A DNA stretch of 64,000 nucleotides from Neospora caninum Liverpool (Eukaryota > Apicomplexa > Conoidasida > Eucoccidiorida > Sarcocystidae). The first letter of the stretch is position 1. Each line of letters begins with the position of its first letter. The stretch lies in the NCBI RefSeq assembly GCF_000208865.1, contig NC_018396.1:1302001-1366000 (forward strand), written 5' to 3'. Below the pieces are notes generated by a model, which was given only the letters and a program-made list of their open reading frames with translations, did not search any database and had not been told where the DNA came from. This document shows, piece by piece, positions 23,801 through 34,898 of this stretch. A program made the translations under genes and the position numbers.

Positions 23801-25443
23801 TTGCTACATACATTCCACAGCGTAACCTTCGACACCCCTGTATAGGGCACTCAACACCGACTGCAATGAAAAGTACTTCTGCAGTTGGCCGAAGACAGGC
23901 GAGGGATTTGTGGTCACCCATTGTGCCGCCTTTTAGACAGCTCGACACACGAGTTAACAACTTGTGGTTGTAATGCAGATCGATTTTCGTTCTACGGCTC
24001 CACTACCGGGTGTTCGAGTGGTGTTTTTTTGTCTTGTTGTGCGTTTGTTCTCTCCGGTTCAGGCTATTGGAAAGCGTCTCCCCTCCCTTGTCTGCTGGGA
24101 GAGCCTTGCCAACTGGTTCGAGGCATTTCACTTCAGAAAGCCAAGGGCACAACGCCTTTGCAGCAGCGCCTATTTCCGATAACCTTCCACCAGATGGAGG
24201 CTCGTCGCCTATGACAATTTCTCGTGCAGGAGACGTGCCCCTCCGGCCCCGCTCGCCTGCCTCGGACCTTGTGTTACACCGGAATGAGGAGGCATGGTCA
24301 CCCAATTCATCGAATGGCTACCGTGTGGTCCACGGTGCTGGCAGGTGCATGCATTCTGCAAATCACTCGATGTCACCACCGCCGACGGGGGAAGTTTTCG
24401 TTACTCATGAAGAGGGTCAGGGAGTGCAGAAGACACAGCTGGTCTCTGTCCATCACAAACAGATCAGTTCGATGATCCACTTTTCTCCGAAACTTGAACC
24501 ACGTTCTTCTCTCCGCCTACAGGCTCAATTCGGTGAACCTTCGTCTTCATCTCCAGATAAGGAGAGGACTAGTAAGCACAGGAACACCTCACGACCAGCC
24601 CGTTGCCAAACAACATTCAAGCCTCCTTCTTCGCCTCGTTTCCTAAATGCTTCGCGTTCACACGCAGCAAAACGCGACTCCTCTGTACAACCCCTTGGCC
24701 CTCAAGTTTCTTCGTTCGCTCCAGCTGACGGGTGCGGACAGGAAGGAATGTCCCCGAGGGGAGGGCCTTTCGCTGCCTGTCATCGGACTCTGTCAACTCA
24801 GAGGAACGAAACGGTATCGCCGCAGCCTGCATTGTCGGCGCAGGGGCTCCTTAACGATTCCGGACGACCAGGAGTCCCATTGAGGGGGCCCGGTTCCAGT
24901 TCTTGCCGGTCAAAATCTTTCACTCCCAGTTCTTCGAGCTCGACAATACGGACATGCTCATACACATGGTCCAACGGTAATGGGGTCGATGCCGACACAT
25001 ACTTGCCAAACATGTCGGGCACATCACCTTTGAACAGTCTCGGGATTTGTGGAGGGCCGAGCACTGAAGCGGAAGAAACGCGCATCGGCATGGCCTGCAC
25101 GCTTGCGACAGGACAGTCCTCGTTTTCAGAGCAGCGCCGAAATATCTGTACACGCGATGGCGACCTCGTCCCTTGCGGGATGCATCAAAGCGCTAGTGCG
25201 TTTGGCACGAATCGTCGGGGAAACGACGCGTCAGATGCATCACGCCGGTGTATCTCATCTCCGTGTAAGGATGGCGATGGATTGCTGGGACTCGGAAGGG
25301 ATCTGCCCCGACCCCTTCGAAGCCGCCTAAATGATGGGCGTGAATGTTCTCCGACAGCCCTCTCCCTGTCCACTCCGCTGTCCCCAGGCGTTCAGCCAGG
25401 CACGGGCCTTACTATCAAAAAAGATTCCCAACCGGCTGCGTAG
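20816..25443 (+). CDS. Histidine-phosphatase (phosphoglycerate mutase) family protein, probable pseudoenzyme
   Basis: Exons: 20816-21057, 21385-21452, 21626-21811, 22001-22189, 22766-22832, 23031-23162, 23445-23561, 24063-25443. All phases agree; 2,382 nt encode 793 residues if the ATG at 20816 is used. The core (about residues 72-330) follows the DET1-like broad-range acid phosphatase pattern. It shows RIILV, PDHEIELTQSG, a phosphate-pocket-like FYCSPYKRTRQT, IRLRDQEMGFG, FYRFSGGESGADVFDRV and VIVTH. The invariant RHGE after RIILV is QETE (Gln77-Glu80). The second catalytic His is kept (His290), but its usual SHG is THR. A hydrophobic stretch (about residues 20-45) could anchor the protein. 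The last exon adds 460 Ser/Pro-rich, probably disordered residues. The true 5' end may lie upstream (see 20078), because the frame stays open back to about 20616. Confidence 0.8.
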
Positions 25444-25907
25444 GGCACGGCGTGAGCGTGAGGGGAACGGGGTGTGGCGAAAAACGAGATCGTGTGGTCA
25501 GCGTTTCCGTGAACAAAAACACTCAAAAATTGTGGCGAGGCAGGCACACTGTGACAGCGCAGAAAATATGTGATCTTGAATTCAACAGGTTAACAGCATC
25601 CTTGTTCTTAGGAAGGGCGTGTGTGCAACAGGTAATGCGTTTCCGCTGTTTCGCACAAGGGCGTCTTTTCCCGACCGGTTATTGGTTTTTCCGGTTTTGT
25701 TAAAACAGAAGAATGTGATCCTGTCGCAGACGGTGCGATTTCCCGTGACCATCTTCAAACACTCGACTCAACATCGCCGTGCCGCCGGTTTAACTCAGGC
25801 GGCATGAAACGTCTCGGTAGAGAAAGTAGAGTACGAGCATACACCCCTTGTAGATCATCCACGGCTATGCCGCAAGAACCTCTCCACATTGATATTCTCG
25901 GGACGTC
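25444..25907. other. Short intergenic spacer
   Basis: 464 bases between two plus-strand genes. Presumably it is the 3' UTR of the phosphatase-like gene and the promoter of the small membrane protein gene. No ORF of note. Confidence 0.5.
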
Positions 25908-26542
25908 ATGTCCAGGTTCAGAAACATGAAAGGCGGGTTTTCTTGGATGTCTGTGGAACCTCACAAGTGCACTCATCTCGTCCGGTACAGACCGTTGGGA
26001 ATGCTACTACACTTCGCTAGCGTTAGCGGAGGCATTATAGCGGCAGGCCTCCAAATCACTTTCTGGTTAGTTGAGAGTGACCATGTTTGCCATGCGTGTG
26101 ACTGCTTAAGAGGAATATGTGTTGTTTCTTGTGCCTCCATCTCCCATTGCGGTCTCAGCGCTCTTTGAGTCACTACACTTGGAATAACTCCTGAGGTGTT
26201 AACGCACTAAGAAAGCTGGAGTTTTGCACGTAGGAGTGGAGCCCGTCCATCTGTTGGCCTTAGCCGGCAACGCAGATTGTGCATTCGAAACGCAGTTGAT
26301 GAATATTCCATTGCAATCATTCAACTGGAGTTTTATCGTTGTCGGTCCTAGTAGCATGGATCGTGTCGAACAGCCAATATAACCCATACAGAAACTTGAT
26401 CTTCTGGAAGTTTGAAAATCTTGCATCTCACTCCGTAGACACATTTGACAGGGCCCAGAGGCAGATCAAGGATGTGGCGACCGACAGTGTTACTCAAGAG
26501 AGCACCGAAATAAACGGAGACGTCTCCAGTGTGAAAGTGTAA
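25908..26542 (+). CDS. Small membrane protein, unidentified
   Basis: Two exons, 25908-26076 and 26352-26542, joined in phase 1, encode about 119 residues. The first exon gives a basic N-terminus and then a long apolar stretch with GMLLHFASVSGGIIAAGLQ. The second continues with an aromatic segment (NSQYNPYRNLIFWKFENL) and ends in a polar, Ser/Thr/Val-rich tail. It looks like a one- or two-pass inner-membrane or ER protein. The small size and basic N-terminus would fit a mitochondrial complex subunit, but no family was recognised. The donor used (GAGA|GTGACC) is weaker than a nearby GTTAGT site, which would put the second exon out of frame. The splice is therefore provisional. Confidence 0.5.
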
Positions 26543-27299
26543 TGGGCAGGCCTGCATGGATATCCACAGCACGCAAAGGATTGCGAGCATGCCATTGGGG
26601 AGAAGCGCCTGCTTCTTGGGAGCGGCAGGCACAACTTTCTTACACCTTTTACACATTAAAGTGCGATTCCTAAGTGTATAAAACTATCTTTTTCTGCGAA
26701 GTGTATATTACGGGTTGGATTACTGATCTAGATCTTGAATGTCTTTGTTCACCGTAGTATACGTCTCGAAAATGTGGAAGAATGAAGTTTCTGTGCAAGG
26801 ATCACCTATGCAGTGTCTTTCTAGAGACGGAAGAAACCATATATGCAAGTATAGGTTGAACTTCAGTAACAGGAACTTTTCATTGAGGGTGTGTATTCGT
26901 TCACCAAACTCTCAACTCGCTACTGTTCTTACTAAGTTTTATGGATAGGTTGATGAACGTTCACAGTTAAACATAAGTAACTAACCCACGCAAATATGAC
27001 TACGAACGATTTTTCAGCACATAGAGAAGCTCTCAAAGAACGTATTGGTATGTGGTTAAATAAATCAATTGCGTGTTTATTTTTATTCTGAGTAAACGCT
27101 CTGTGGTCACCAATAAGCATGTATAGAGGCAGTGGGATGCATGGTTGTATATGCAACCATGTGACAAGACGGGAGACGCATGCGTCCTTGGATTTTTTTC
27201 CGGCGTCTGTGGTAAACCTCAACTGGATCAATTTCGAATTGGCTGTCGTGCAGCGACCGGAAGGACAGTCCATTCCCACGTTTAGCGACATACACTTAC
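26543..27299. other. Convergent 3' region; should hold the last CEP76 exon
   Basis: AT-richer sequence between a plus-strand gene and the minus-strand CEP76 gene. The final coding exon of CEP76 (phase 0 after the donor AAG|GTAAGT at 27300) must lie here or overlap the neighbour. Candidates are a minus-strand acceptor with a good pyrimidine tract near 26821 that gives only four residues before a stop, and one near 27078 that gives an IPI-containing segment. Neither could be proved. Confidence 0.4.
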
Positions 27300-30200
27300 C
27301 TTGAATATGTATGCTTTAGACAAGCCCTTAACGATATCTCGGAACGCCCTGTCTCCGAACGTTACTCCGATGGTTCGCTCCGTTTCATAGTTTGCCAGCG
27401 CCATAGACAGGGCGATGGACATGGCGTCATCCCACTGCGTATCCAAGCCGTCGAGTTTCAACCGACGGTAATTGTCGACCATATGCCTGATATTTTCTTC
27501 GACCTGAAAAACCACGCCGGCAAGTCTGATAACGTGAGGCCCGAATTTCCTTAAGGGGACCATCCTGCTAAGGAGAAAATGAGTGATATCCCTCACGCAC
27601 TTTCCAAAGATGCAAATGACACAAACTACAACTTTGACCCCTAGGGCCGGAACAAGGATTCCATGACGTGCCTGTCGTTCTGATGCCCACAAGCGGCAGA
27701 AAGGGGCCATTCGACTGGGGCTCCCCGGCCACCCCCGTAGAGCGAAGAGAGCTCGAGAATCTGCTGTCTCCGGTAGAGAGGTGTCATCCTCGACCGCGTA
27801 GAGCTGTAGAGGTGAACGTAACACATCAGAAGCAGTTACTTTTATCTGCATCACGTGGCCTGGGTATTTCCCGCTGTTGACCATGAACCACGGGCGAGCC
27901 CGATCTGTCCAGAGAGAGGCTACATTCTGCGAGTTCTGAGAATTTGTTTGTTTTAACTCAACCAGCAGCTCAGCGGTTTTCATGCAAGTGGCCTCTACCT
28001 TCAGGAGAGGCGAATTGAAGACGTCCTCTGGCATTTTCCACCACATCGACGTATCGTCTTCAAAATGGTAATGCAGTTTGTCGGCCGCATGAATGACGGA
28101 GCAGCACGCATAGAACGCCTTATGGTTAAAGACACAGTGAACCGATGCGAAACGCACGGCGATTGCAGGATCGAACGAGGCCAGGCGCTGCCCCGTACAT
28201 GCATCCCAGAAAGTCGCGTTCTTCGGATCCCCGCACTGGTCTCTTGTGACGACCCAGCAGTACGGCAAATCCTCTGCCAAAAGGCCTGATGACAGACACG
28301 GCACGTGGTTCCATTGGTCCTCAGCAAAACTCAACAGGGGTGTCACAGCATGGATACTTTACTGGACAAAGCATTGATATAATTACCTTAAAAGCATGCA
28401 ACTAGTTGCTGAGAGACACTCACGAGCCAGAGGTGGGTTTTACAGTGGTTTCCATGCGCCCACTTTGATGTGGATTTTCCTGGAAGTCGGAAGACAGAAT
28501 AATACCCCTACGCTGATCTACAAGGGGATATATATACAAAATGACTGTACAGAAACCTTGCTCAAGATGTTTTCTTAATGTCATCTCTTCTTCATGGACA
28601 GATGCCACTGAGTCTACCTTTTCGAGCATTACCCTGGCGCATACGTTAGGTTTCTACAACGATATTACCGTTGTATGCGCCAGAGCTTATGACGTGTTGC
28701 GTTGCGGTTGGAAGAGGCTTTGCGTGTACAGCGGATGGAGAACGGCCTCCAGTGATGCGGCGAAGTGGCATTCAGTAACTGAACTTGGAACTGAATTTGG
28801 TACGGCGGCTACATATGCAAGAACGAAGTATATAACATTCTTGAGTTTTCCAACTGCCTTTGCGGATCCCGTCGTGGCCGCATGCGTGAGCCATCCGTGG
28901 CCCGTCTGCGGCAAAGGCTTTCGTCTGTACGGCTTGAGGTATCCTGGGCTTGCACTTTCCAGATTCTTCCCTAGCTTCCAAGAAAAGAAACAACGGTGTC
29001 AGGCTGACCTAGCGCAACCCATGCATCCATGGAGAAGCCTAGCAATAACGAGCAAAGCAGCATGGCATGGTCCTCAACCGTCCCTACTCCTCGAGCAAGA
29101 AGAGCAGGCCAGCTACACCACACGTCGTTCCCGCATTCTCCGCTCAGCAACACACTCGCGGTGCCCTGAGTGCCGACCAGTCCACAGAAGGTGCAATAGA
29201 AGCTGTTGCTTCCTTAAGGGATGTATTCTATCCAACTTGTTAATCGCTATTAAACAGGATGGAAGAATGTCTAGATACAGAAAAGCCGTCTGACGCGGAT
29301 GTACTTCTTGATCAAACGTGCAAGTTCTGAAAACGTGGCTACATTAGAAATTCCGGCCAGAACAGGGAATAACAGAAATATCTGCGATCAACAACTGCCA
29401 GAATGGCGCGCCGTATGCGATCACGCCTTCCCCCCTCCCCAGATCTCGGTGCCTGTGGCGTCCTTTCCATACAGAGGAGACAGGCACTCTGTATGTTTGT
29501 TTATTGATATAACCATCTAACGATCCGTATGCCTATCATATGTACATGTGGAGTCATCTATCTATCCCTCCATACTACTCATATGCTCTGGATACCTGTG
29601 TGGATATGAATTCGTTCATGGTTTCCTCTATCGTGTATGATTGTACGTGTTGGTGCTATAAATTCATGACAACTCCCGAATAGAAGCCTATTTCTGGCTC
29701 CATCTCCTCTCGGAACCGCGACGTTCAAGCCATTTTCTCTGTTTTGGCTGCGATCCTAGACCTACCCGCCGTTCGGTTTCAATGGCTGCCACGAATCGTG
29801 CGCAGTGAAATGGACTGTCGAGACCGTAAGAGGAACTGCATACACATGCATGCCAATGAAGAAATCGCTTGGTCACGTGTTAGAACTGTCAACTTGGCAA
29901 GAATCCTCTTTTGAAATTAGTGGCCAGGAGCGAGAGTTCTCTATGGTTATCTGCTGAAGAGACGAAGCGACACTCATAAAGAGAACTCACCAACACTCGA
30001 CTCTGGGTGAGAGAGGGCATACAAACGAGTTTACTGGCAGGTGTTCTCCGAATTCGGTTTTCGCGAAGATCTTGGTTAATCTGTAGCCGAAACGGGGGTG
30101 CATCTGCTTGTATCCATTCCACCAAGTTTCTGCGATGGACATGGCCTGTCGTAAGGCATCTTGCCTGCAGATTTCAAGATACATGAGCATAAAGCAAAGC

Positions 30201-32901
30201 GGGGATCACTACAACACGCGCTGAACTATGCATGCTGAAGACATTTCAGGAAGAAGTGAGAAAGGTAAAACTAGGCCCGAGGTCTCTGGTCCGCCGTCCT
30301 AACGGTGCCATCAACTTTCCAACATCTTGTTTGTAGTCTGTTGCCTCCAATATGTACTCTAAGAAAGATTCTTACACGCCGTCATAAGCACTCTCAGGGG
30401 TGGGTTCGGGGGTGTTGCGTGGTGAAGTAGGGGTCGTGTTCGGAAAAATCCCATTGACGAATCGAGGCGATCAAATTTTGCCAAATAAGATTCGCCAAGC
30501 AGCTGGCTCTACGCCTGACCCTACGAACAGAAGAGACTTCTCTGCGAGTCCTGTTCCCTTCTTTTGACAGCGGAGAACGTGTGCTGTCTTGATCTTTGTC
30601 GATCTTCCTTTTATCCTACTTCTCTTGTTCTCCACGACGTAGCTGCGAGTCCACTTCTACGAAGCCAAGTTGTTTGGCTTCATCACGAGGAAGTAGCTGA
30701 AGTTCCATGTCCAGTTTACCAATGGAGAGCCCCTCTCGTGCACCGACGCCCTGCAGCTTCACCAATTTATGAACCTGATTGCATGACGACACCCGACAAG
30801 CAAAGGTCGCGAACTGCTTTTTTTCAAGCATTTCTGACATCCTTTCAACGACTACAGTTCTGTAAATGCCGTGGCCCACCTCAGCTGGTTTCTACGGGTC
30901 CCGGGGTGCCGCTAGCAACATCAGCGAAGAGGTCTGTGTAGATGCCGACACACGTCATTGAAACGTTTCCCTGTTTCCGCTCATCTCCTAAGCGTCGCAA
31001 GCGACTGGCGGCATACGCGCGTTTACCTTGCCGCAATGCAAGACGTGTCGCCATTCGACCTTTTGACTGGACAAGATCTTCGATTTGTACATCGTACTGC
31101 CAGAGAAACTCCCACCTGGGCCTGCGGCCGCGTTGGACGCTCTTCCTCCTGTACGAGGGTATATATGTCAAGCGAAGACACTCCAAATTTTCCACGGGCA
31201 TTCGGCGTTTCAATCGTGTACGCAAGAGGAGTCAGGGAACAAGACCAGCGGTGACAGGAGATTCTCTCTCTGTCTCCCTGTCGAGAGAGATCAGCCTTTC
31301 AGAAAGGCAAATACGGTCCGTGGTTACCACAACACTGCGCCAACAGGAATGTGCTAGCTCATTTGCCTCTGTCTGTGTCCTCACCTTGTGCCCGCGACGA
31401 ATGCAAAACGATGTCTTCCCTAGTTACCACCAGATGCAGTGGCAGATGGCGTTTCAGTAGGTCACGGTATGAAACGCCCTTTTCTGTTGGAAGCCTCGCG
31501 ACGAACGTTTCAAGGAATTGCGGCTCGCAGCATGCCTGTGTTCATTCGAAGCAGGAAAAATATAGAGGAGCGCTTCCATAAGCCCCACCGATGCCAGTTA
31601 GTCTTGGTTGCCTTTCTTTCTGCGATACACGTTTCCACCAATCTCCGAACGAATCGTGTTGTCGGTTAAGAGGCCAGCTGCTCTCTTATTGGCTGCATTA
31701 CCTCCACAGGACGACTTCGAAATCTTTGACTTCCAAAGGACACATGGATGACAAAGTAAGAGCCAGTATGCCGGGCTGGATCTGCATACTCGGAAAAGCC
31801 GTGGCCATCCGAGAACCGGCACAGCAGATAGGGAGGAACATTTGGTCCTGCTTGTTCAGGTAGCCAACTGGACTGAACTTCTTGAGTAAGAACGGATGAC
31901 GATGTCGCCTCCAGCGGCCCGTAGCCACTTTCTGGAGAGGCGGGCGTAGCAGCATTCCGACAGATGTCCTGTAGCTGACAATCGAGCGCTGAGCCCTCTC
32001 GCCGCTTCACTTCCTTCCGGGTATGCTCAGAAGCATCTGCCTCAACCATACGTTCCGCCGACTGCATGTACGTTGCCAGTTGCTGCTGGACGTCTGTCAG
32101 CATTCCCGTATCCTGAAAGATCAAGACATCAACACGTGCGAAGGTAGAAGCAGGCTATTTCATCATACATACACTCGCAAGAAAGGGACAAGTGAAGCCT
32201 ACATAGGTGCTGTAGTCTTTCGCCTTTTGCTTCCGTGTGCCACTGCATGCCCAATCAAACCTACGGAGACGGGTCCCGGAGCCCTTATTTCAAGCAAGGA
32301 AATAAGCTGTATTGTTTGTTTCCCAGTAGCACTCCGAAGAGGTATCTGGCGGCCAAGAGCAGTTAATCTAAACCGACTTTGTCAGCACCATAAGCCAATT
32401 CGTTCTCTCACAAGCGGCGCGTACTGGAGTACCTCGGCTGTTGCAGGGGTCTACTTCCCCCGGACGCGAATTCGCCGTTATGTGAGTTCAGGGTCCAACG
32501 TGGCAGTCACGTACGCAGAAACGACACTGTGCAACGTGAGAGTGACCGTAGTGTTGCTATGTACGATCTGTTTCGCTAAAAGGTGCTCGAAGAGACGGCG
32601 AATGCCGGTGGCACCAGACACTTGCTGGCAGAAACACAGGAGCTTCCACCCTCGGTAGCGGAACCGGAAGTCAACCAGATAAGAGATTTTCGGGAGTGAA
32701 CATCTCCGAAGTTTGTGGACATACTTGCAGAACTTCAAGCGTTCTCGCGACGTCCACCGTCGGCCCTGGACCCCCATTGTGGCCTTTTTGCGCCTGCAGA
32801 TGGAGGCGAAGACTTTGGCAGATGTCCGGTCGCTTGGCAAGAAACTCGTAAATAACTGCTCTTTTAGAATCCATCTGAAAAGCCCAGCGATGCGGCTGCA
32901 T
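27300..32901 (-). CDS. CEP76 orthologue (centrosomal protein of 76 kDa), 3' end incomplete
   Basis: Ten exons on the minus strand: 32901-32725, 32112-31702, 31535-31385, 31148-31027, 30774-30620, 30164-29991, 29835-29766, 29165-29009, 28285-27597, 27503-27300. Phases agree throughout and give 770 codons before an unresolved last exon. From memory of human CEP76, matching blocks occur in order. A helical N-terminus (VDVARTLEVLQDTGMLTDVQ) is followed by a C2-like region (FGSQRFRSRPVEACCEPQF, then VEWRHVLHCGK). Next come GKLDMELQLLP, WWNGYKQMHPRFGYRLTKIF and CARFVAAIETERR. The transglutaminase-like part shows TVEDHAMLLCSLLLGFSMDA, PYCWVVTRD, FWDACTGQRL and VHCVFNHKAF. The C-terminal block contains DTQWDDAMSIALSMALANYE. 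Human CEP76 limits centriole reduplication. About 90 extra residues are inserted before the C-terminal block. ATG 32901 or 32874 could start translation. Confidence 0.88.
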
Positions 32902-34898
32902 GCGCGACAGGTTGAAAACTGAAACACGACTGGAGTCGGCCTATCTTTCTGCCGAAACACCAACGCTTGCTGCCTCCTGGCCCGCCTGCAAATGTGGCGA
33001 AGCGGCGGCGCCGCGTGACTCAGGGAACATCCAAGGATGTTGGTGGCCGGCGATAAAATACGAAAGTCTTTCAACAGATAGAGCTAAATACTACCTGTTA
33101 TTAACTTCAATGGCCTGCCGAGACAGGCAACACTTTTATGCTCAGTCGCTTTGGCGCAGATACAACCCCGACAGGGTCAACTGGAGGAGAGCGTTCAGTA
33201 CTGGGAAAGGGGCAACTCTCCAGAGACTGGCAACGTTTTTCCAGGAGCTCCAGTTTTGGTATTTTCGGCGCATCCATTTCGCCCATATCGTATGCACTTT
33301 AGTGCATTTCCGCTCAAGTGTCGGCACATAATTTTGCCTTGGCGTCTTCCGTCCTTCCGGCGACGGGGGCGCAGAACGTGCGAGGAATTCGGCAGCAGGC
33401 CGGGATGAGATTCTGCAGGCGGTGTCTCGCTCTTGCCTCCAACATTGCCAACTTCTTTTTTTGACTGCAGAACTGTCGACAGCAACCCAAACTTTCTTGG
33501 TGACCTCTTGGTCTCGTCTTCAAATGATCAGAACAGCCAGTCTCCTTTGGGAGCGACTCCACATGCGGGCGCATATTTTCGCATCGAAGCGCAACTGTGC
33601 CGGCTAGACATTCTGTCTTTATGGACGGCTATACTGGCGGGAGGCTCTTCAAGAACGGACCGTAACGGCACTACCTTCCTCGTTGGACTTTATAGTGTAG
33701 AGGCTTGTTAAGAAAGACAGAACAGGCTGCTGGAAACGCGTAGTATAGGTACACAGGGGGGGAGCTTTCGTGAATATCCGCGTTGTTCTCTCTGGAGTAC
33801 TGTAAACCTTCTTTTCCGGATGTCAGTTTGTGTGACAGAGCGAGGCAGGAAAGGGCTACATTTTCCCGAGACAACCGCTAATCGAGGCCTTTTCGTTCTT
33901 CACCACGCTATTATTTGGATCTTTCCCTCTCACCTTTGCCGCTCGTCGTACCCTTTTCGCTTCCCCGGGAACTCCTCGGTTTCGTAGCTCTGCATGCGCT
34001 CAGCTATACGTGACCTGTTGTTCGGTCCACAAGACCGCGCGTGTGTCGGCTTGCCTGTTCAGTTTCCGAATTCGTTTTCCAATCTTTTGTTGGTTTCCGG
34101 GGTGTCCGGCACAGTCAGCTCTCACTCTTCGTCGAATGCACCGCTCAACAGGCCTCGTGAGACCAGCTGGCCTCGTTTCTCACTGCCCTCGTTCCCTGTC
34201 TATATCCCCTGGGCTTGCTTTGCTCCCTGCTTGGCTTTCGAGAGGAAGAGTTCCTTCTCTTCAGCTAGTCTGGTGCCTTGCCTTACCGTGCAGATCGTGG
34301 AGGGAAAGGTTGAGTCCAAGGGATGATCTGTGCACCATGGTTTCAAGTCGGTTTTGCCTTTTGCGTCTCGCACACCCGTAGAAACGATCCACGTCACGAC
34401 TCTCTGGCGGCTACCTGCCACCTTATCCTGCCGCGGTTAGGCTTTCTTTCCCTTCTTGTGTTCTGTGGTCTCTTCAGTTTGCCTTTTCGTTGTCTCTACA
34501 CACTTCATTGTTTCCACGGGAGAACCCCAAGGCGCTGCCGTGGATGACAATCCTGCCGCGCCGAAGAGCTGATCAAAAGAAGACACTCTCGATCGCTCCT
34601 TCCCCCGCACGTAACAACAGCTTTCCCTCTTTATAGAGATATCCAGAGGTTGGTTTCCGCTACAGCAGTTATTCCGGAACGGTCCTTCCAGGACGACCGG
34701 GAAACGACGTCGGTATCACGGCCAGTAGAGGAAAGTCGGCGCTTGAACCCTATTTGTTCCCAGTTCTGGTCTCTTGGAGGAAGCCTTTTCCGGTAGTTCG
34801 ATTCTCAGATGTCTTCTCTGCCGATCGCCCGTCTTCCTCGTTCTATCCTCCATGGGTAGCAGACCCACGCCCCCGCCCGCGTTGCCTCCTTAAACAAA
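32902..34898. other. Divergent intergenic region between CEP76 and STX5
   Basis: About 2 kb that should contain promoters for both outward-facing genes. Short ORFs (for example plus strand 33433-33711) have no recognisable homology. A TGCATGC motif is at 33991-33997. The last 900 bases are CT-rich, as seen in other 5' leaders here. Confidence 0.5.

Noticed and set aside
24063..24182. Alternative frame of the last phosphatase-like exon (contains WESLANWFEAFHF)
   Set aside because: It loosely resembles the C-terminal WF motif of the family but requires phase 0 at 24063, while the upstream exon ends in phase 2. It stops after 40 codons, whereas the in-phase frame stays open 460 codons.
29688..29766. 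Read-through of a CEP76 exon to the stop after SERRWSQK
   Set aside because: A GTAGGT donor after GAACGGCGG gives a phase-0 join to the next conserved exon. Read-through would truncate CEP76 before its transglutaminase-like part.
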